DNA of 57,240 nt from contig DKWG01000047.1 of assembly GCA_002491605.1 (NCBI GenBank), positions 1-57,240 of the forward strand. The letters are read 5' to 3'. The stretch is from Ruminococcus sp. UBA7158. Its GTDB lineage: Bacteria; Bacillota; Clostridia; Oscillospirales; Ruminococcaceae. The position numbers were made by a program, and so were the translations under genes. Every line of letters starts with the position of its first letter. The stretch's first letter is position 1. Under the pieces are notes generated by a model. It was not told the DNA's origin. It saw only the letters and a program-made list of their open reading frames with translations, and made no database searches. Below are positions 42,522 through 51,112 of this stretch, piece after piece.

Positions 42522-44030
42522 TTGCGAAGAAAATTAACTATTAAAAGAATAATTATAATACTTTCTATTGTTTTAGTCTACACCGGAGCTTTATCCTATA
42601 TCAGCATTTTGGCAAAAGACTCGCTTTTAAATGATATTGCGTTTTCAAAGGACTCTGCTTCGGCGCTCTCAAACAACGTCAATCAAAGCGGCTTAGAGGA
42701 CGAAGCGGCAGTTCCCGTCAAGAAATACACGCCCTTAAACATGAATGATGAGATCGCCGCAAAGAAGCCTATAGACGATTATGAGATATTTGCGCCGTCA
42801 GAGACGAGCGTTTCGGTTTCCGCTGTAACCACCGTTTCCGCTGAGACTGAGGAGAAAACGCAAAAGAGCGTCTCGACTGCACCTCCGAAAACAGAAGAAC
42901 CGAAGACTGCTAAGGTTGAAGAGACGACAACCGTAACCGAGTCCGCTAAAAAGGAAGTCTCCAAAAAGGAATCGACCGACAAGCCGCAAACCTCCGAAAC
43001 GACCAAGGCTGACGAAGAGGTCAACATAGACGACGAGCCGTCCGAGGAAGATTCCGATGTTGAAATCGATGAATCAGATGAAAGCACCGATGAGAATGTA
43101 TCATTGTCGGAGGACGTTTCGGATTCAAACAGTGACATTCAAGATATTCTCGAGCAGTTCTATAACGATTTCAACAATCAAAACTCATGGCAGACCTTCC
43201 CTGCCGATAATTTGCACTCAGGAAGAAGCTATCGTGATGAAACCGTCACTATATATGACAAAACTAAAGGCAGATATGTCACCGACAACGCTTTTGACAT
43301 CGTGTGCGGTGTGACCTTTAACGAAGTCGGCACATCAATGCACCCCGAAGCTATTAAGGCTCAGGCGGTTGCGACATACACATACATCAAGCACTATGAG
43401 CAAAAGGGCGAATGTGCCTCGCTGAGCATGAAAACCGATGTACCGCAGCTTATTATCGACTGCGTTTCCGAGGTTGACGGACTTGCGATGTTTTACGACG
43501 GCGAATATATCTTTTCACCGTATTCAGCGTCAACAGGCGGCGTCACCTGCTCGAGTGAAAACGTCTGGGGCGGCGAAAGACCGTATTTGGTATCAGTCAG
43601 AAATGACTTCGACCATTTAGACGAAAAGAACTACGGCAGAGTAACCACTTACACCGCAGACGAGGTTAGAAAAAAGATAGAGTCAAAAACAAATATCCGA
43701 CTTTCCGACGACTGCGAAAACTGGATTCGTATTCTTTCGTATACCGACGGCAACTATGTCGGCAACATAGCAATCGACGGTCATACCTCGGCGGTAGTCT
43801 CCGGCAAGGAACGTGAGCTGACCGCTTATGTATTCAGAACCTATATACTCAACATTCGCTCGACCTGTTTTACCGTCAGCTATTCCAACGGTGTTTTCAC
43901 CTTTGTCACATATGGCTACGGACACGGCGTCGGACTCTCTCAGGAGGGCGCAGACCTGTATGCCGTATACGGCGGCTACAGCTTTGACCAAATCCTGCAC
44001 CATTACTACACCGGCATAACCATCTGTTAA
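42522..44030 (+). CDS. SpoIID/LytB-domain protein
   Basis: A 502-residue membrane-anchored protein: N-terminal helix (about 10-30), a long Thr/Glu/Ser/Lys-rich low-complexity region (about 85-210), then the SpoIID domain (about 240-500) with FNEVGTSMHPEAIKAQAVAT, YSASTGG and GYGHGVGLSQEGADLYA. SpoIID is a peptidoglycan lytic transglycosylase of engulfment; LytB-type relatives act on the vegetative wall. The acidic linker suggests a wall-spanning arm. TTG start at 42522 with AAAGGAG upstream. Same strand as the sortases, so probably part of their operon. Confidence 0.88.
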   Translation: MRRKLTIKRIIIILSIVLVYTGALSYISILAKDSLLNDIAFSKDSASALSNNVNQSGLEDEAAVPVKKYTPLNMNDEIAAKKPIDDYEIFAPSETSVSVSAVTTVSAETEEKTQKSVSTAPPKTEEPKTAKVEETTTVTESAKKEVSKKESTDKPQTSETTKADEEVNIDDEPSEEDSDVEIDESDESTDENVSLSEDVSDSNSDIQDILEQFYNDFNNQNSWQTFPADNLHSGRSYRDETVTIYDKTKGRYVTDNAFDIVCGVTFNEVGTSMHPEAIKAQAVATYTYIKHYEQKGECASLSMKTDVPQLIIDCVSEVDGLAMFYDGEYIFSPYSASTGGVTCSSENVWGGERPYLVSVRNDFDHLDEKNYGRVTTYTADEVRKKIESKTNIRLSDDCENWIRILSYTDGNYVGNIAIDGHTSAVVSGKERELTAYVFRTYILNIRSTCFTVSYSNGVFTFVTYGYGHGVGLSQEGADLYAVYGGYSFDQILHHYYTGITIC

Positions 44031-44034
44031 AAGC

Positions 44035-44066
44035 TTGCCTTTCCTGCTCTCAAGTGGGAAAGGCAA
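44035..44066 (+). terminator. Weak hairpin after the SpoIID gene
   Basis: TTGCCTTTCC and GGAAAGGCAA are perfect arms with a 12-nt loop but no U-tract; partial termination or mRNA processing is possible. Confidence 0.45.
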
Positions 44067-44114
44067 TTGAGCATTATATAAAACTTATATCATTACTGTT
44101 TCAGAGGCCGATAA

Positions 44115-45074
44115 ATGAAAAATTTCGCTTCAATTTTAATTGCAGCATCACTGATAGCTGCATTAACCGGCTGCGCCGACAGCTCAAGCAAAAATCAAAC
44201 AAATCCCGTAATCACTGCAGCCGAATCTGATACTGTCACTTTGCCTTCGTCCGACAGCTTGTCCGAGGCAAAAGCTGATGTCACTGATTCAAATGTATAT
44301 AACAAGGAAGCTGTTCTCGACGCATACAAGAGCGGTGACGCATCGCATTTAAATGATTTTAACCTGCAAATTCTGGACAAGCTTAAGGTCTGGCTCAGCG
44401 ATATTTATCAGGACGGCATGAGTGAGGAAGAAATTGTTATTGCGGCGCATGATTATATCGTCACCCATTGTCTTTACGACACGAGTGCCCTTTCGCCGTT
44501 TCACAAAAAAGTTGAGCACACAGACTCTCCTTACGGTGTCATGGTATCAGGCTACGGAATATGCTCCGGCTACACCTCGACGTTTCAGCTTTTAATGGAT
44601 GCCATCGGCATTGAGTGCATCTCCGTCTCCGGCGAGGCCTTAGACGAGGAACACGCATGGAACATGGTAAGGCTTGATTCCGAGTGGTATCATGTCGATT
44701 GCACGTGGGATGATTTTGTCCCCGATTTTGAAGCCAGAATGCCTTTTCATATGTATCTGCTGGTCGACGACAGCACCATGGAGGTTTCGCACATCTGGGA
44801 ACACGACAGCGCACCCTCAGCTTCATCGATGGACAAATATTACCTCACACAAAGCGGCTTGTATGCCGATAACGTCGACGACTTAAACAGACTCGTTTCC
44901 GAGGCTAAGCGCTCAGGACAGCAGCACGCGGAAATTGTTATGCCGAAAAATGCGGATTTTGATTTTCCCACTTCACAGGACGCACACGCATACGCTGTTT
45001 GGAACATAGACATGGGCGAATATAACGTAAATGTTTATTACCTGACTGAGGATGTGTTAAATCTTCCGATGTAA
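44115..45074 (+). CDS. Transglutaminase-like domain lipoprotein
   Basis: A 319-residue lipoprotein (lipobox ALTGC, Cys20) with a transglutaminase-fold domain. The triad is visible: Cys150 in YGICSGYTSTF, His180 in DEEHAWNMV and Asp195 in YHVDCTWDD. In bacteria such domains act as proteases or amidases as often as crosslinkers. Its place after two sortases and SpoIID suggests a role on the cell surface or in wall remodelling. The final domain (about 245-319) is not recognised. Confidence 0.85.
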   Translation: MKNFASILIAASLIAALTGCADSSSKNQTNPVITAAESDTVTLPSSDSLSEAKADVTDSNVYNKEAVLDAYKSGDASHLNDFNLQILDKLKVWLSDIYQDGMSEEEIVIAAHDYIVTHCLYDTSALSPFHKKVEHTDSPYGVMVSGYGICSGYTSTFQLLMDAIGIECISVSGEALDEEHAWNMVRLDSEWYHVDCTWDDFVPDFEARMPFHMYLLVDDSTMEVSHIWEHDSAPSASSMDKYYLTQSGLYADNVDDLNRLVSEAKRSGQQHAEIVMPKNADFDFPTSQDAHAYAVWNIDMGEYNVNVYYLTEDVLNLPM

Positions 45075-45108
45075 TTGGTGCATAAATCAATGATTGAGAG
45101 GCGATAAA

Positions 45109-45834
45109 ATGACAGCACTTGTAACGGGAAGCTCGCGAGGTATAGGCGCAGCAACTGCAATCGAGCTGGGTCAGACGGGGCATACGATTGCTATTAACTA
45201 TAAATCAAACAGAGAAGCCGCCGAAAGCGTGAAAAGCAGGATTTTGTCATGCGGCGGCAGAGCAGAAATTTTTCAGGCTGATATTTCAGATCCGTCAGAT
45301 GTAAACAGGCTCTTTTCCGAGATTGAGCAAACGCTCGGCGGCGTTGATATACTTATAAACAACGCAGGAACTTCTCACATAGGTCTTATTCAGGACATGA
45401 CAGACGATGAAGTTATAAAGCTTACCAATGTCAATCTGATAGGGGCAATGCTTTGCTCAAAGCGTGCGATAAAGCATATGGTAAGGCAAAAAAGCGGAGT
45501 TATCATAAATATATCGTCGATGTGGGGAGAGGTCGGGGCTTCATGCGAGGTCGTCTACTCTGCCTGCAAGGCAGGAATAATCGGATTTACTAAGGCTCTT
45601 GCCAAAGAGCTCGGTCCGAGCGGAATAAGGGTAAACTGTGTGTCGCCCGGACTTATTGACACCGATATGAATTCAGAGCTCACAAAGGAGGATATTGCTT
45701 CGCTGTGCGATGACACTCCCCTTTTGCGAATAGGAACGCCGCACGACGTTGCAAGCGTCATTGCCTTTTTGACAAGTGACGACGCTTCATTTGTCACCGG
45801 TCAGATAGTCCCTGTAAACGGCGGATATATCTAA
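45109..45834 (+). CDS. Short-chain dehydrogenase/reductase (FabG-like)
   Basis: A 241-residue SDR. The nucleotide-binding TGSSRGIG is at 6-13, NNAG at 84-87, the catalytic Ser about 137, Tyr150 and Lys154 in VVYSACKAG. It resembles 3-oxoacyl-ACP reductases, but no fatty-acid genes other than acpS are near, so the substrate is open. ATG 45109 has GAGAGGCG upstream. Probably the last gene of the envelope cluster. Confidence 0.88.
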   Translation: MTALVTGSSRGIGAATAIELGQTGHTIAINYKSNREAAESVKSRILSCGGRAEIFQADISDPSDVNRLFSEIEQTLGGVDILINNAGTSHIGLIQDMTDDEVIKLTNVNLIGAMLCSKRAIKHMVRQKSGVIINISSMWGEVGASCEVVYSACKAGIIGFTKALAKELGPSGIRVNCVSPGLIDTDMNSELTKEDIASLCDDTPLLRIGTPHDVASVIAFLTSDDASFVTGQIVPVNGGYI

Positions 45835-45842
45835 AGACTTTT

Positions 45843-45897
45843 GCTGATTAATTTGCTTTTATGCTGCTCGTGTGCGGACTTCTCCGCATTAATCAGC
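45843..45897. repeat. Dispersed palindromic element, copy 2
   Basis: GCTGATTAAT (45843-45852) and ATTAATCAGC (45888-45897) enclose a TGCGGA-CTTC-TCCGCA-type hairpin (45873-45888; loop CTTC). The arm sequence is shared with copies at 16781 and 9088. Confidence 0.5.
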
Positions 45898-45966
45898 GAT
45901 TTCCTAAGAGCAACAGTCGTCATAGACCATTTATAATACACCGTATCAACAAGAAAGGACATCACC

Positions 45967-46455
45967 ATGGAAACAGTAAGAGAACAGCTTGTAAAACGTA
46001 CTAAAACCACTCAGGACAAGGTAAAGCAATACGGTATTTTAGCCGGAACGGTAGTGCTTGCAGGAATAGTACTCATGCTCATGCAGCGTTTAGGCGTAGC
46101 GTTTGCATTTGTCACCATTTTAATCGACATCGGAATACTCTGGGGCGGATGGAGTCTGTCCGGAATTTTCAACGTTGAATACGAATACTGCATTGCAGGA
46201 AATGAGCTGAGCGTTGAAAAGATCATCGACCAAAAGAGAAGAAAGCAGCTTTGTTCGTTTAATCTTAAGGAAGCAAAGGGCTTTTATAAATGCAAAAAGC
46301 AGCTTGTCGACGTCACAACTATCAGCGCAGAGGGCGACGGTGAGGTATACACAATTGAATTTACAGACCCCAAGCTCGGCAGGACGCTTTTATACTTCAC
46401 ACCTGACGAGCGAACCCTTGAAATGATATCTCCCTATCTTCCGAGGTCGCTATGA
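45967..46455 (+). CDS. Small membrane protein of unknown family
   Basis: A 162-residue protein with two membrane helices (about 22-40 and 44-66) and a soluble C-terminal half rich in strands (YCIAGNELSVEKIIDQKRRKQ, YTIEFTDPKLGRTLLYFTPD). I do not recognise the family; the C-terminal part has the look of a PH-like domain. It overlaps acpS by 4 nt (ATGA), so the two are translated together, an arrangement that may point to a lipid- or envelope-related role. Confidence 0.75.
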   Translation: METVREQLVKRTKTTQDKVKQYGILAGTVVLAGIVLMLMQRLGVAFAFVTILIDIGILWGGWSLSGIFNVEYEYCIAGNELSVEKIIDQKRRKQLCSFNLKEAKGFYKCKKQLVDVTTISAEGDGEVYTIEFTDPKLGRTLLYFTPDERTLEMISPYLPRSL

Positions 46456-46802
46456 GAGTGGGAATAGACAGCGTCGAGATCAAAAGAATAGAAAAGAGCA
46501 TGGAATCCAAAAGCTTTCTCGAAAAGGTTTTCTCCTTAAAAGAGCGTGATATGTTTGAGCAGCGTAAGCTCAACCCCGAAACAATTGCCGCCAACTTTGC
46601 TGCAAAGGAGGCGTTTTCCAAGTCACTCGGAACAGGAATACGAGGCTTTGAGCTAAAAGAGGTTTCGGTTTTGAGAGACAGCCTCGGAGCGCCCTACCTG
46701 GAGCTTTCCGGTCGTGCCGCTTCAGCCGCTGAGGGCAGATGCTTCACCGTCAGCATAACTCACACCAAGGACACGGCGACAGCTATAGTCATAGCATACT
46801 GA
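46452..46802 (+). CDS. acpS: Holo-[acyl-carrier-protein] synthase
   Basis: Transfers phosphopantetheine from CoA to acyl carrier protein. The 116-residue trimeric-type enzyme has the metal-binding GIDSVEI and NFAAKEAFSKSLGTG motifs and the final SITHTKDTATAIV. Followed 9 nt later by the NAD(P)HX dehydratase gene; this acpS-nnrD order is frequent in Firmicutes. Confidence 0.95.
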   Translation: MRVGIDSVEIKRIEKSMESKSFLEKVFSLKERDMFEQRKLNPETIAANFAAKEAFSKSLGTGIRGFELKEVSVLRDSLGAPYLELSGRAASAAEGRCFTVSITHTKDTATAIVIAY

Positions 46803-46811
46803 GAGGAATTT

Positions 46812-47789
46812 ATGAAGAAGATATCATGGCAGGCACTCAGGTCGGCTGAAATCAAGGCGGCCAAAGCCAACCGCCACATAAGGCGTACAATAAAATGCGA
46901 CAACGGATCGCTTGAAATTGTACGAAAAAGCGAGATTAAAGGGCTCGTGAAAAAGCGACCCGTAAACTCTCACAAGGGCACATTCGGCAAACTACTGCTC
47001 ATAGTAGGCTCAGACAGATACCCCGGTGCCGCTCAGCTTTCTACAATTGCTGCTCTGCGTTCGGGAGTCGGTCTGGCTTCCTGTCTTACAACCTATAATT
47101 GCGCCTTAGCAGCAGCGGTATCTGCGAAGGAAGCTACATTTATCCCCTGCCCTTCCGACGACGAAGGATTCTTACTCGGAGACGACAAAAGCATATCCGT
47201 GCTCAAGGCTTCGCTTGCATCCTGCACCGCCGTTTTGATTGGATGCGGAATAGGCAAGTCTGACAGCACGCTTAGGATTTTGAAAGCCGTAATAGAAAAT
47301 GCCGATTGTCCCATAATTATCGATGCAGACGGAATAAACCTTGTCTCAAGCTGCATAGAATTACTTAGAAAAGCAAGGACAAAGGTTGTTTTAACTCCTC
47401 ATGTCGCAGAGCTTAGCCGAATGGCAGGCGTCGACATACAAACCGCTATCGAGCAAAGATATGAAATTGCAAAAAGAATATCTGCCGAAACCGGTGCTGT
47501 AGTGGTATCAAAATCATGTGCTACCGTTATTGTCTCGGACGACAGCGAATGTGTTTGTATGTACGGAAACGACGGTCTTTCAAAGGGTGGAAGCGGCGAT
47601 ATGCTGGCAGGGCTTACAGCATCGTTTTGTGCGCAGGGCATAGACGTTTATTCTGCTTCAAAGCTCGGTGCAACGGTGCTGGGCGTATGCTGCGAAAGGG
47701 TCTCTCGGTCGCTATCCAAAACCGGCATGACAGCGAGTGACATATTAAACTACCTTCCCAAGCTTTTTAAAAAAATTGAGAGGGCTTGA
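46812..47789 (+). CDS. nnrD: ADP-dependent NAD(P)H-hydrate dehydratase
   Basis: Repairs damaged NAD(P)H hydrates. The 325-residue ribokinase-fold protein carries SHKGTFGKLLLIVGS, PIIIDADGIN, LTPHVAELSRM and the ATP/ADP-site GLSKGGSGDMLAGLTA. The epimerase domain (NnrE) that is fused in many homologs is absent; residues 1-55 are a short basic leader instead, perhaps a remnant. Confidence 0.9.
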   Translation: MKKISWQALRSAEIKAAKANRHIRRTIKCDNGSLEIVRKSEIKGLVKKRPVNSHKGTFGKLLLIVGSDRYPGAAQLSTIAALRSGVGLASCLTTYNCALAAAVSAKEATFIPCPSDDEGFLLGDDKSISVLKASLASCTAVLIGCGIGKSDSTLRILKAVIENADCPIIIDADGINLVSSCIELLRKARTKVVLTPHVAELSRMAGVDIQTAIEQRYEIAKRISAETGAVVVSKSCATVIVSDDSECVCMYGNDGLSKGGSGDMLAGLTASFCAQGIDVYSASKLGATVLGVCCERVSRSLSKTGMTASDILNYLPKLFKKIERA

Positions 47790-47794
47790 GTTAA

Positions 47795-48388
47795 TTGAAA
47801 AAAACAGTTGTATTCATTTTAGTGCTTGCACTTCTATTCTGCGGATGCTCCCCGAAGGCTTCAAAGGAGCGAACAATGCCGAAGTGCTTTAATTCCACTG
47901 CCGAAATTGAATTTGACGGCATGACCTACGAAGCCATACTGAACAGAATGGCTGACGGCTGGTGGGAGGTTGAGCTTTGCGCTCCCGAGGCAGTAAAAGG
48001 GCTTGTCTTTACCATCAGCGGCGAGGATACGGAAATTTCGTTTAAGGGGCTGCATTTTACGTTTGACACATCAAAGTTCCCGGTCGGGTCGGTGGTGTCA
48101 ATTGCCGTTAAATCATTTGACAGGCTTGCTCCGCTTGCCTTAGAGGTGGTTGAGGGTGAGTCGACAGATTTTGCGTCCGGAAATATCGACGGAATGGCGT
48201 ATTCGCTGACACTCGGCAAAAACGGAATCCCGCAAACCCTTGAACTCGGCGACTGCGGAATGAAGATTACCTTTACAAGCTTTGAAGAGGTTGAGGAGTC
48301 GCAGCAGCCTGTACCCGAAATTGATATAACAAATGATAACCCTGCAAGTAAGGGCAAGGTTGAGATTGTTACGGATGATGGGGTGTAA
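47795..48388 (+). CDS. Hypothetical lipoprotein
   Basis: A 197-residue lipoprotein: signal MKKTVVFILVLALL, lipobox FCGC. The mature part has repeated strand segments (FDGMTYEAILNRMADGWWEV, FKGLHFTFDTSKF, GMAYSLTLGKNG), a beta-rich fold in which two halves look alike, reminiscent of DUF4367 or LolA-like shapes, but I cannot name a family. The start is TTG at 47795. Last gene of the run, ahead of a strong terminator. Confidence 0.75.
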   Translation: MKKTVVFILVLALLFCGCSPKASKERTMPKCFNSTAEIEFDGMTYEAILNRMADGWWEVELCAPEAVKGLVFTISGEDTEISFKGLHFTFDTSKFPVGSVVSIAVKSFDRLAPLALEVVEGESTDFASGNIDGMAYSLTLGKNGIPQTLELGDCGMKITFTSFEEVEESQQPVPEIDITNDNPASKGKVEIVTDDGV

Positions 48389-48418
48389 GGTTTACATCTG
48401 TTCGGTTCATTTATAAAT

Positions 48419-48454
48419 ACAGCGCACGCCGAGAATATACTCGGCGTGCGCTGT
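48419..48454. terminator. Bidirectional terminator
   Basis: A perfect 15-bp palindrome ACAGCGCACGCCGAG/CTCGGCGTGCGCTGT with a 6-nt loop, between convergent genes. Confidence 0.85.
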
Positions 48455-48481
48455 TAAATTTAACTCAGTCACAAATCAGTA

Positions 48482-49267
48482 TCAAGATATATCCTTATTG
48501 TTATACCACAGTGCCCCGACTGAAGCAAGCATTACAGAAACCGCAATGCCCACTATCAAATACTTCATATTGACACATCGGTTTTCCAAAATATATCCGC
48601 AGTCTGTGCAGCTGAACGGCGTAATAAATTTAAGAAATTCAGCTTTATCGGTAAGATTAGAGATTAAATTCAAAAAGTACAATGACACCGCAACGCCCAA
48701 GCCTATTCCTATGCTCTTGTTGCCGATGAACGCTGATATTCCGAAGCAGATACAAAATATATCAATCTGCATTATCAGATATGACATCATTATCAGCATA
48801 AAAAGCCCCATATCCGGCTTTTCGCCGACAGCAGCGCAGCATATTATAATTGCCGACAAAACCACAGCATCCAACAATACAAACTGACATATACCTGCTG
48901 TAAGCTTTTGCAATAATACCGTCAAGCGGCTTATCGGGTGAGTGAGCAAAAAGTCAGCGGTGTGTCCGCTTTCTTCTTTTGATAAAGCTGTGATACCTAA
49001 AAGAGCTGCGAAAAATGCTCCGCCCAAGCCGAGCACGTTTCCGCACTCAATTGAGAAATATCCCATGAAATCTCCGAAATTGATTTTATCCATTCCAAAG
49101 GCAGATGAGAAGCTCCCCATATCAGAAAAAGCCTTTGAAATATCGACCATTTGATTCTTCATCTGAGGATAGATAAATATACATACAGATATCAATGCTG
49201 AAATTGAAGCAGTCCATGCTATTAACGAAACGCATCCTGCTTTCAGTTCATGCTTAAATAAAGTCAT
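48482..49267 (-). CDS. ABC-2 type transporter permease
   Basis: A 261-residue protein with six predicted membrane helices (about 15-35, 73-95, 110-132, 140-160, 167-190, 235-256). It starts LFKHELKAGCVSLIAWTASISAL, typical of ABC-2 permeases that pair with CcmA-type ATPases. It overlaps the ATPase gene by 4 nt (ATGA). Substrate unknown: drug, peptide or lipid export are all possible. Confidence 0.85.
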   Translation of the reverse strand: MTLFKHELKAGCVSLIAWTASISALISVCIFIYPQMKNQMVDISKAFSDMGSFSSAFGMDKINFGDFMGYFSIECGNVLGLGGAFFAALLGITALSKEESGHTADFLLTHPISRLTVLLQKLTAGICQFVLLDAVVLSAIIICCAAVGEKPDMGLFMLIMMSYLIMQIDIFCICFGISAFIGNKSIGIGLGVAVSLYFLNLISNLTDKAEFLKFITPFSCTDCGYILENRCVNMKYLIVGIAVSVMLASVGALWYNNKDIS

Positions 49268-50166
49268 AAGCTTTTCCTTTCCGAACCGTCGCTTGAGTAG
49301 TAGTGCATAAACACCTCGTCCAAGTCAGGCTCTGTTATAGATAAATCTTCAACGTCAAGCGCCGAAAGCACTGATATCAATTCATTGGGCGAACCCTTGT
49401 ATAAAAAGCTCAAGCAGTCGCCGCTTTTGCTAAAGTCTTTAATGCTGCGGCATTTATACAAGCTCTCGTCGAAAACACTGTTGCACTTCAATGAGACTCG
49501 TTTAGCTTCGGTGTGTCCTAAGTTTTCTATGCTGTCGCTGACTAAAATGCTGCCGTTTCTTATAATAGCGGCATTTTTGCAGTACTTCTGAACTTCAATT
49601 AATACATGTGAAGACAATAGAATTGTGGCGCCTACTTTATTCTTTTCTTCAAGCAGCGAGTAAAATTCATGCTGCATCAGTGGGTCAAGACCGCTTGTCG
49701 GCTCATCGAGTATGTATAGCTTGGGATTGTGCTGCATGGCGCACACAATCGACACTTTTTTTCTGTTTCCCAGCGAGAGTTGCGATATTCTTTTGCTTGT
49801 ATCAAGCTTCAATCTTTCACAAAGGAGTTTTGCCTCTTTGTCACAATCAGCTTTTCTTAAACGCGCCGAAAGCTTAAGAAGCTCCCCTACCCTCATATTT
49901 CCGTAAAACAACGGTTCAGACGGCATATAGCCGATATCGCTGTACAGCCGTGACTTATTCTTCGAGACGTCATTGCCGAAAAGCATTGCTTCTCCTCCGG
50001 AGCGAGATATGAGTCCCATGAGTATTCTTATTGTAGTCGATTTTCCTGCTCCGTTTGGTCCTATAAATCCGAAGAAGTCCCCTTCTTTAACATCAAAGCT
50101 TACACTTTTAATTCCTAAGCTTTTTCCGTAGTACTTAGATAGATTTCTGACTGTCACCGCATTCAT
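49264..50166 (-). CDS. ABC transporter ATPase (CcmA-type)
   Basis: A 300-residue cytosolic ATPase: Walker A GPNGAGKST, Q-loop region GYMPSEPLFYG, signature LSLGNRKKV and Walker B LYILDEPTSGLDP, then about 80 residues of C-terminal tail as in drug-export ATPases. The signature has SLGNRK where canonical is SGGQ. The ATG at 50164-50166 lies 1 nt past the TetR stop; a GTG 9 nt earlier has its site too close. Confidence 0.9.
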   Translation of the reverse strand: MNAVTVRNLSKYYGKSLGIKSVSFDVKEGDFFGFIGPNGAGKSTTIRILMGLISRSGGEAMLFGNDVSKNKSRLYSDIGYMPSEPLFYGNMRVGELLKLSARLRKADCDKEAKLLCERLKLDTSKRISQLSLGNRKKVSIVCAMQHNPKLYILDEPTSGLDPLMQHEFYSLLEEKNKVGATILLSSHVLIEVQKYCKNAAIIRNGSILVSDSIENLGHTEAKRVSLKCNSVFDESLYKCRSIKDFSKSGDCLSFLYKGSPNELISVLSALDVEDLSITEPDLDEVFMHYYSSDGSERKSL

Positions 50167-50167
50167 T

Positions 50168-50785
50168 CTACTCACCGTCCTTTGTATATACCTTTTTCCA
50201 GAAGCTAAACAGTAAATGAAAATCCTTTTCTAACTTGTCGACGTCCAGGGACTTTCCTAAATGCATAGCCTCCCATAAGTACCCCTCAGCAGCAAGGGAC
50301 ATATCTTTAAACATCATTTTCATATCCAGCCCATCACGAAAACAATCTGTGTTTATATGCTTGAGCCACTCGTCAATATACGCATCTAAATAGCGATTGT
50401 ATTTTCTGCTAACGGCTGCACTTACAGCGGAATCCGTCTCATAAAAAGCCTTGAGTGAAAACTGCGAAACATACGGATACTCCCTCATAAGCTTAATCTT
50501 TCCCTTAAGACCCAGCTCCATCGCTTCAAACAAATCATTTGTTTCAAAGCATCCGCTGTTTTTAACGGAGTCATGAGTTATCCTGCCTGCCTCATTCCAT
50601 AAAAACAGATAAAGCTCCTTTTTATTTTTAAAATAATGAAACAAAAGAGACTTGCTTATCCCGGCTTCTGCCGCTATCTCACTCATCGGGCTTTTCTTAT
50701 ATATGCTCTCAGAAAACACCCGAAAGCCTGCGTTTATAATCCTTAATCTCTTTTCATACGGAAGCTCAAAAAATTTTTCGTTCAT
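50168..50785 (-). CDS. TetR family transcriptional regulator
   Basis: A 205-residue repressor with an N-terminal helix-turn-helix (SPMSEIAAEAGISKSLLFHY, FKNKKELY) and an all-helical ligand domain. First gene of the operon with the ABC-2 exporter, which it likely controls together with itself. ATG 50785 (MNEKFFELP) is preferred, but ATG 50803 or a longer frame to 50872 cannot be excluded; no strong site marks any of them. Confidence 0.85.
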   Translation of the reverse strand: MNEKFFELPYEKRLRIINAGFRVFSESIYKKSPMSEIAAEAGISKSLLFHYFKNKKELYLFLWNEAGRITHDSVKNSGCFETNDLFEAMELGLKGKIKLMREYPYVSQFSLKAFYETDSAVSAAVSRKYNRYLDAYIDEWLKHINTDCFRDGLDMKMMFKDMSLAAEGYLWEAMHLGKSLDVDKLEKDFHLLFSFWKKVYTKDGE

Positions 50786-51043
50786 AATTTCATACTCTTT
50801 CATCGGAAATAGACCGTTTCTATGAATGCCGTTTTTAATTAAACGCTGTAAAGGCTTGCGAATGTGAATCACATATAAATCCGAACAAAAGCCGAAAGCT
50901 TTGCTTGCAAGCTTTTCAAAATGAATTAATTTATATAAAGTATAAACCCGTTGACCGTTTTTGTGAAGGGCAATTAATTAAATATAAGAAAAAAATTATA
51001 TTGCCTGCACATAGCCGCCGTACTCATTTTCGCAATTTATCTG
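50786..51043. other. Divergent intergenic region
   Basis: About 260 bp between the TetR and DnaD genes. It is AT-rich, with a TTTATACTTTATATAAA segment near 50930-50950 that may hold the TetR promoter or operator. I see no gene in it. Confidence 0.4.
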
Positions 51044-51072
51044 TTGATTTTCGTCATACAAAATGCTACAAT
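51044..51072 (+). promoter_or_regulatory. Promoter of the DnaD gene
   Basis: TTGATT (51044-51049), 17 bp, TACAAT (51067-51072). Confidence 0.6.
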
Positions 51073-51112
51073 ATCAATTAAAGCGATAAAAAATATAGGA
51101 GTGGTAACTTAA

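Noticed and set aside
42779..43138. Minus-strand Ser-rich frame of 119 codons
   Set aside because: It is the antisense of the Thr/Glu/Lys-rich linker of the SpoIID protein; low complexity makes the opposite frame open.
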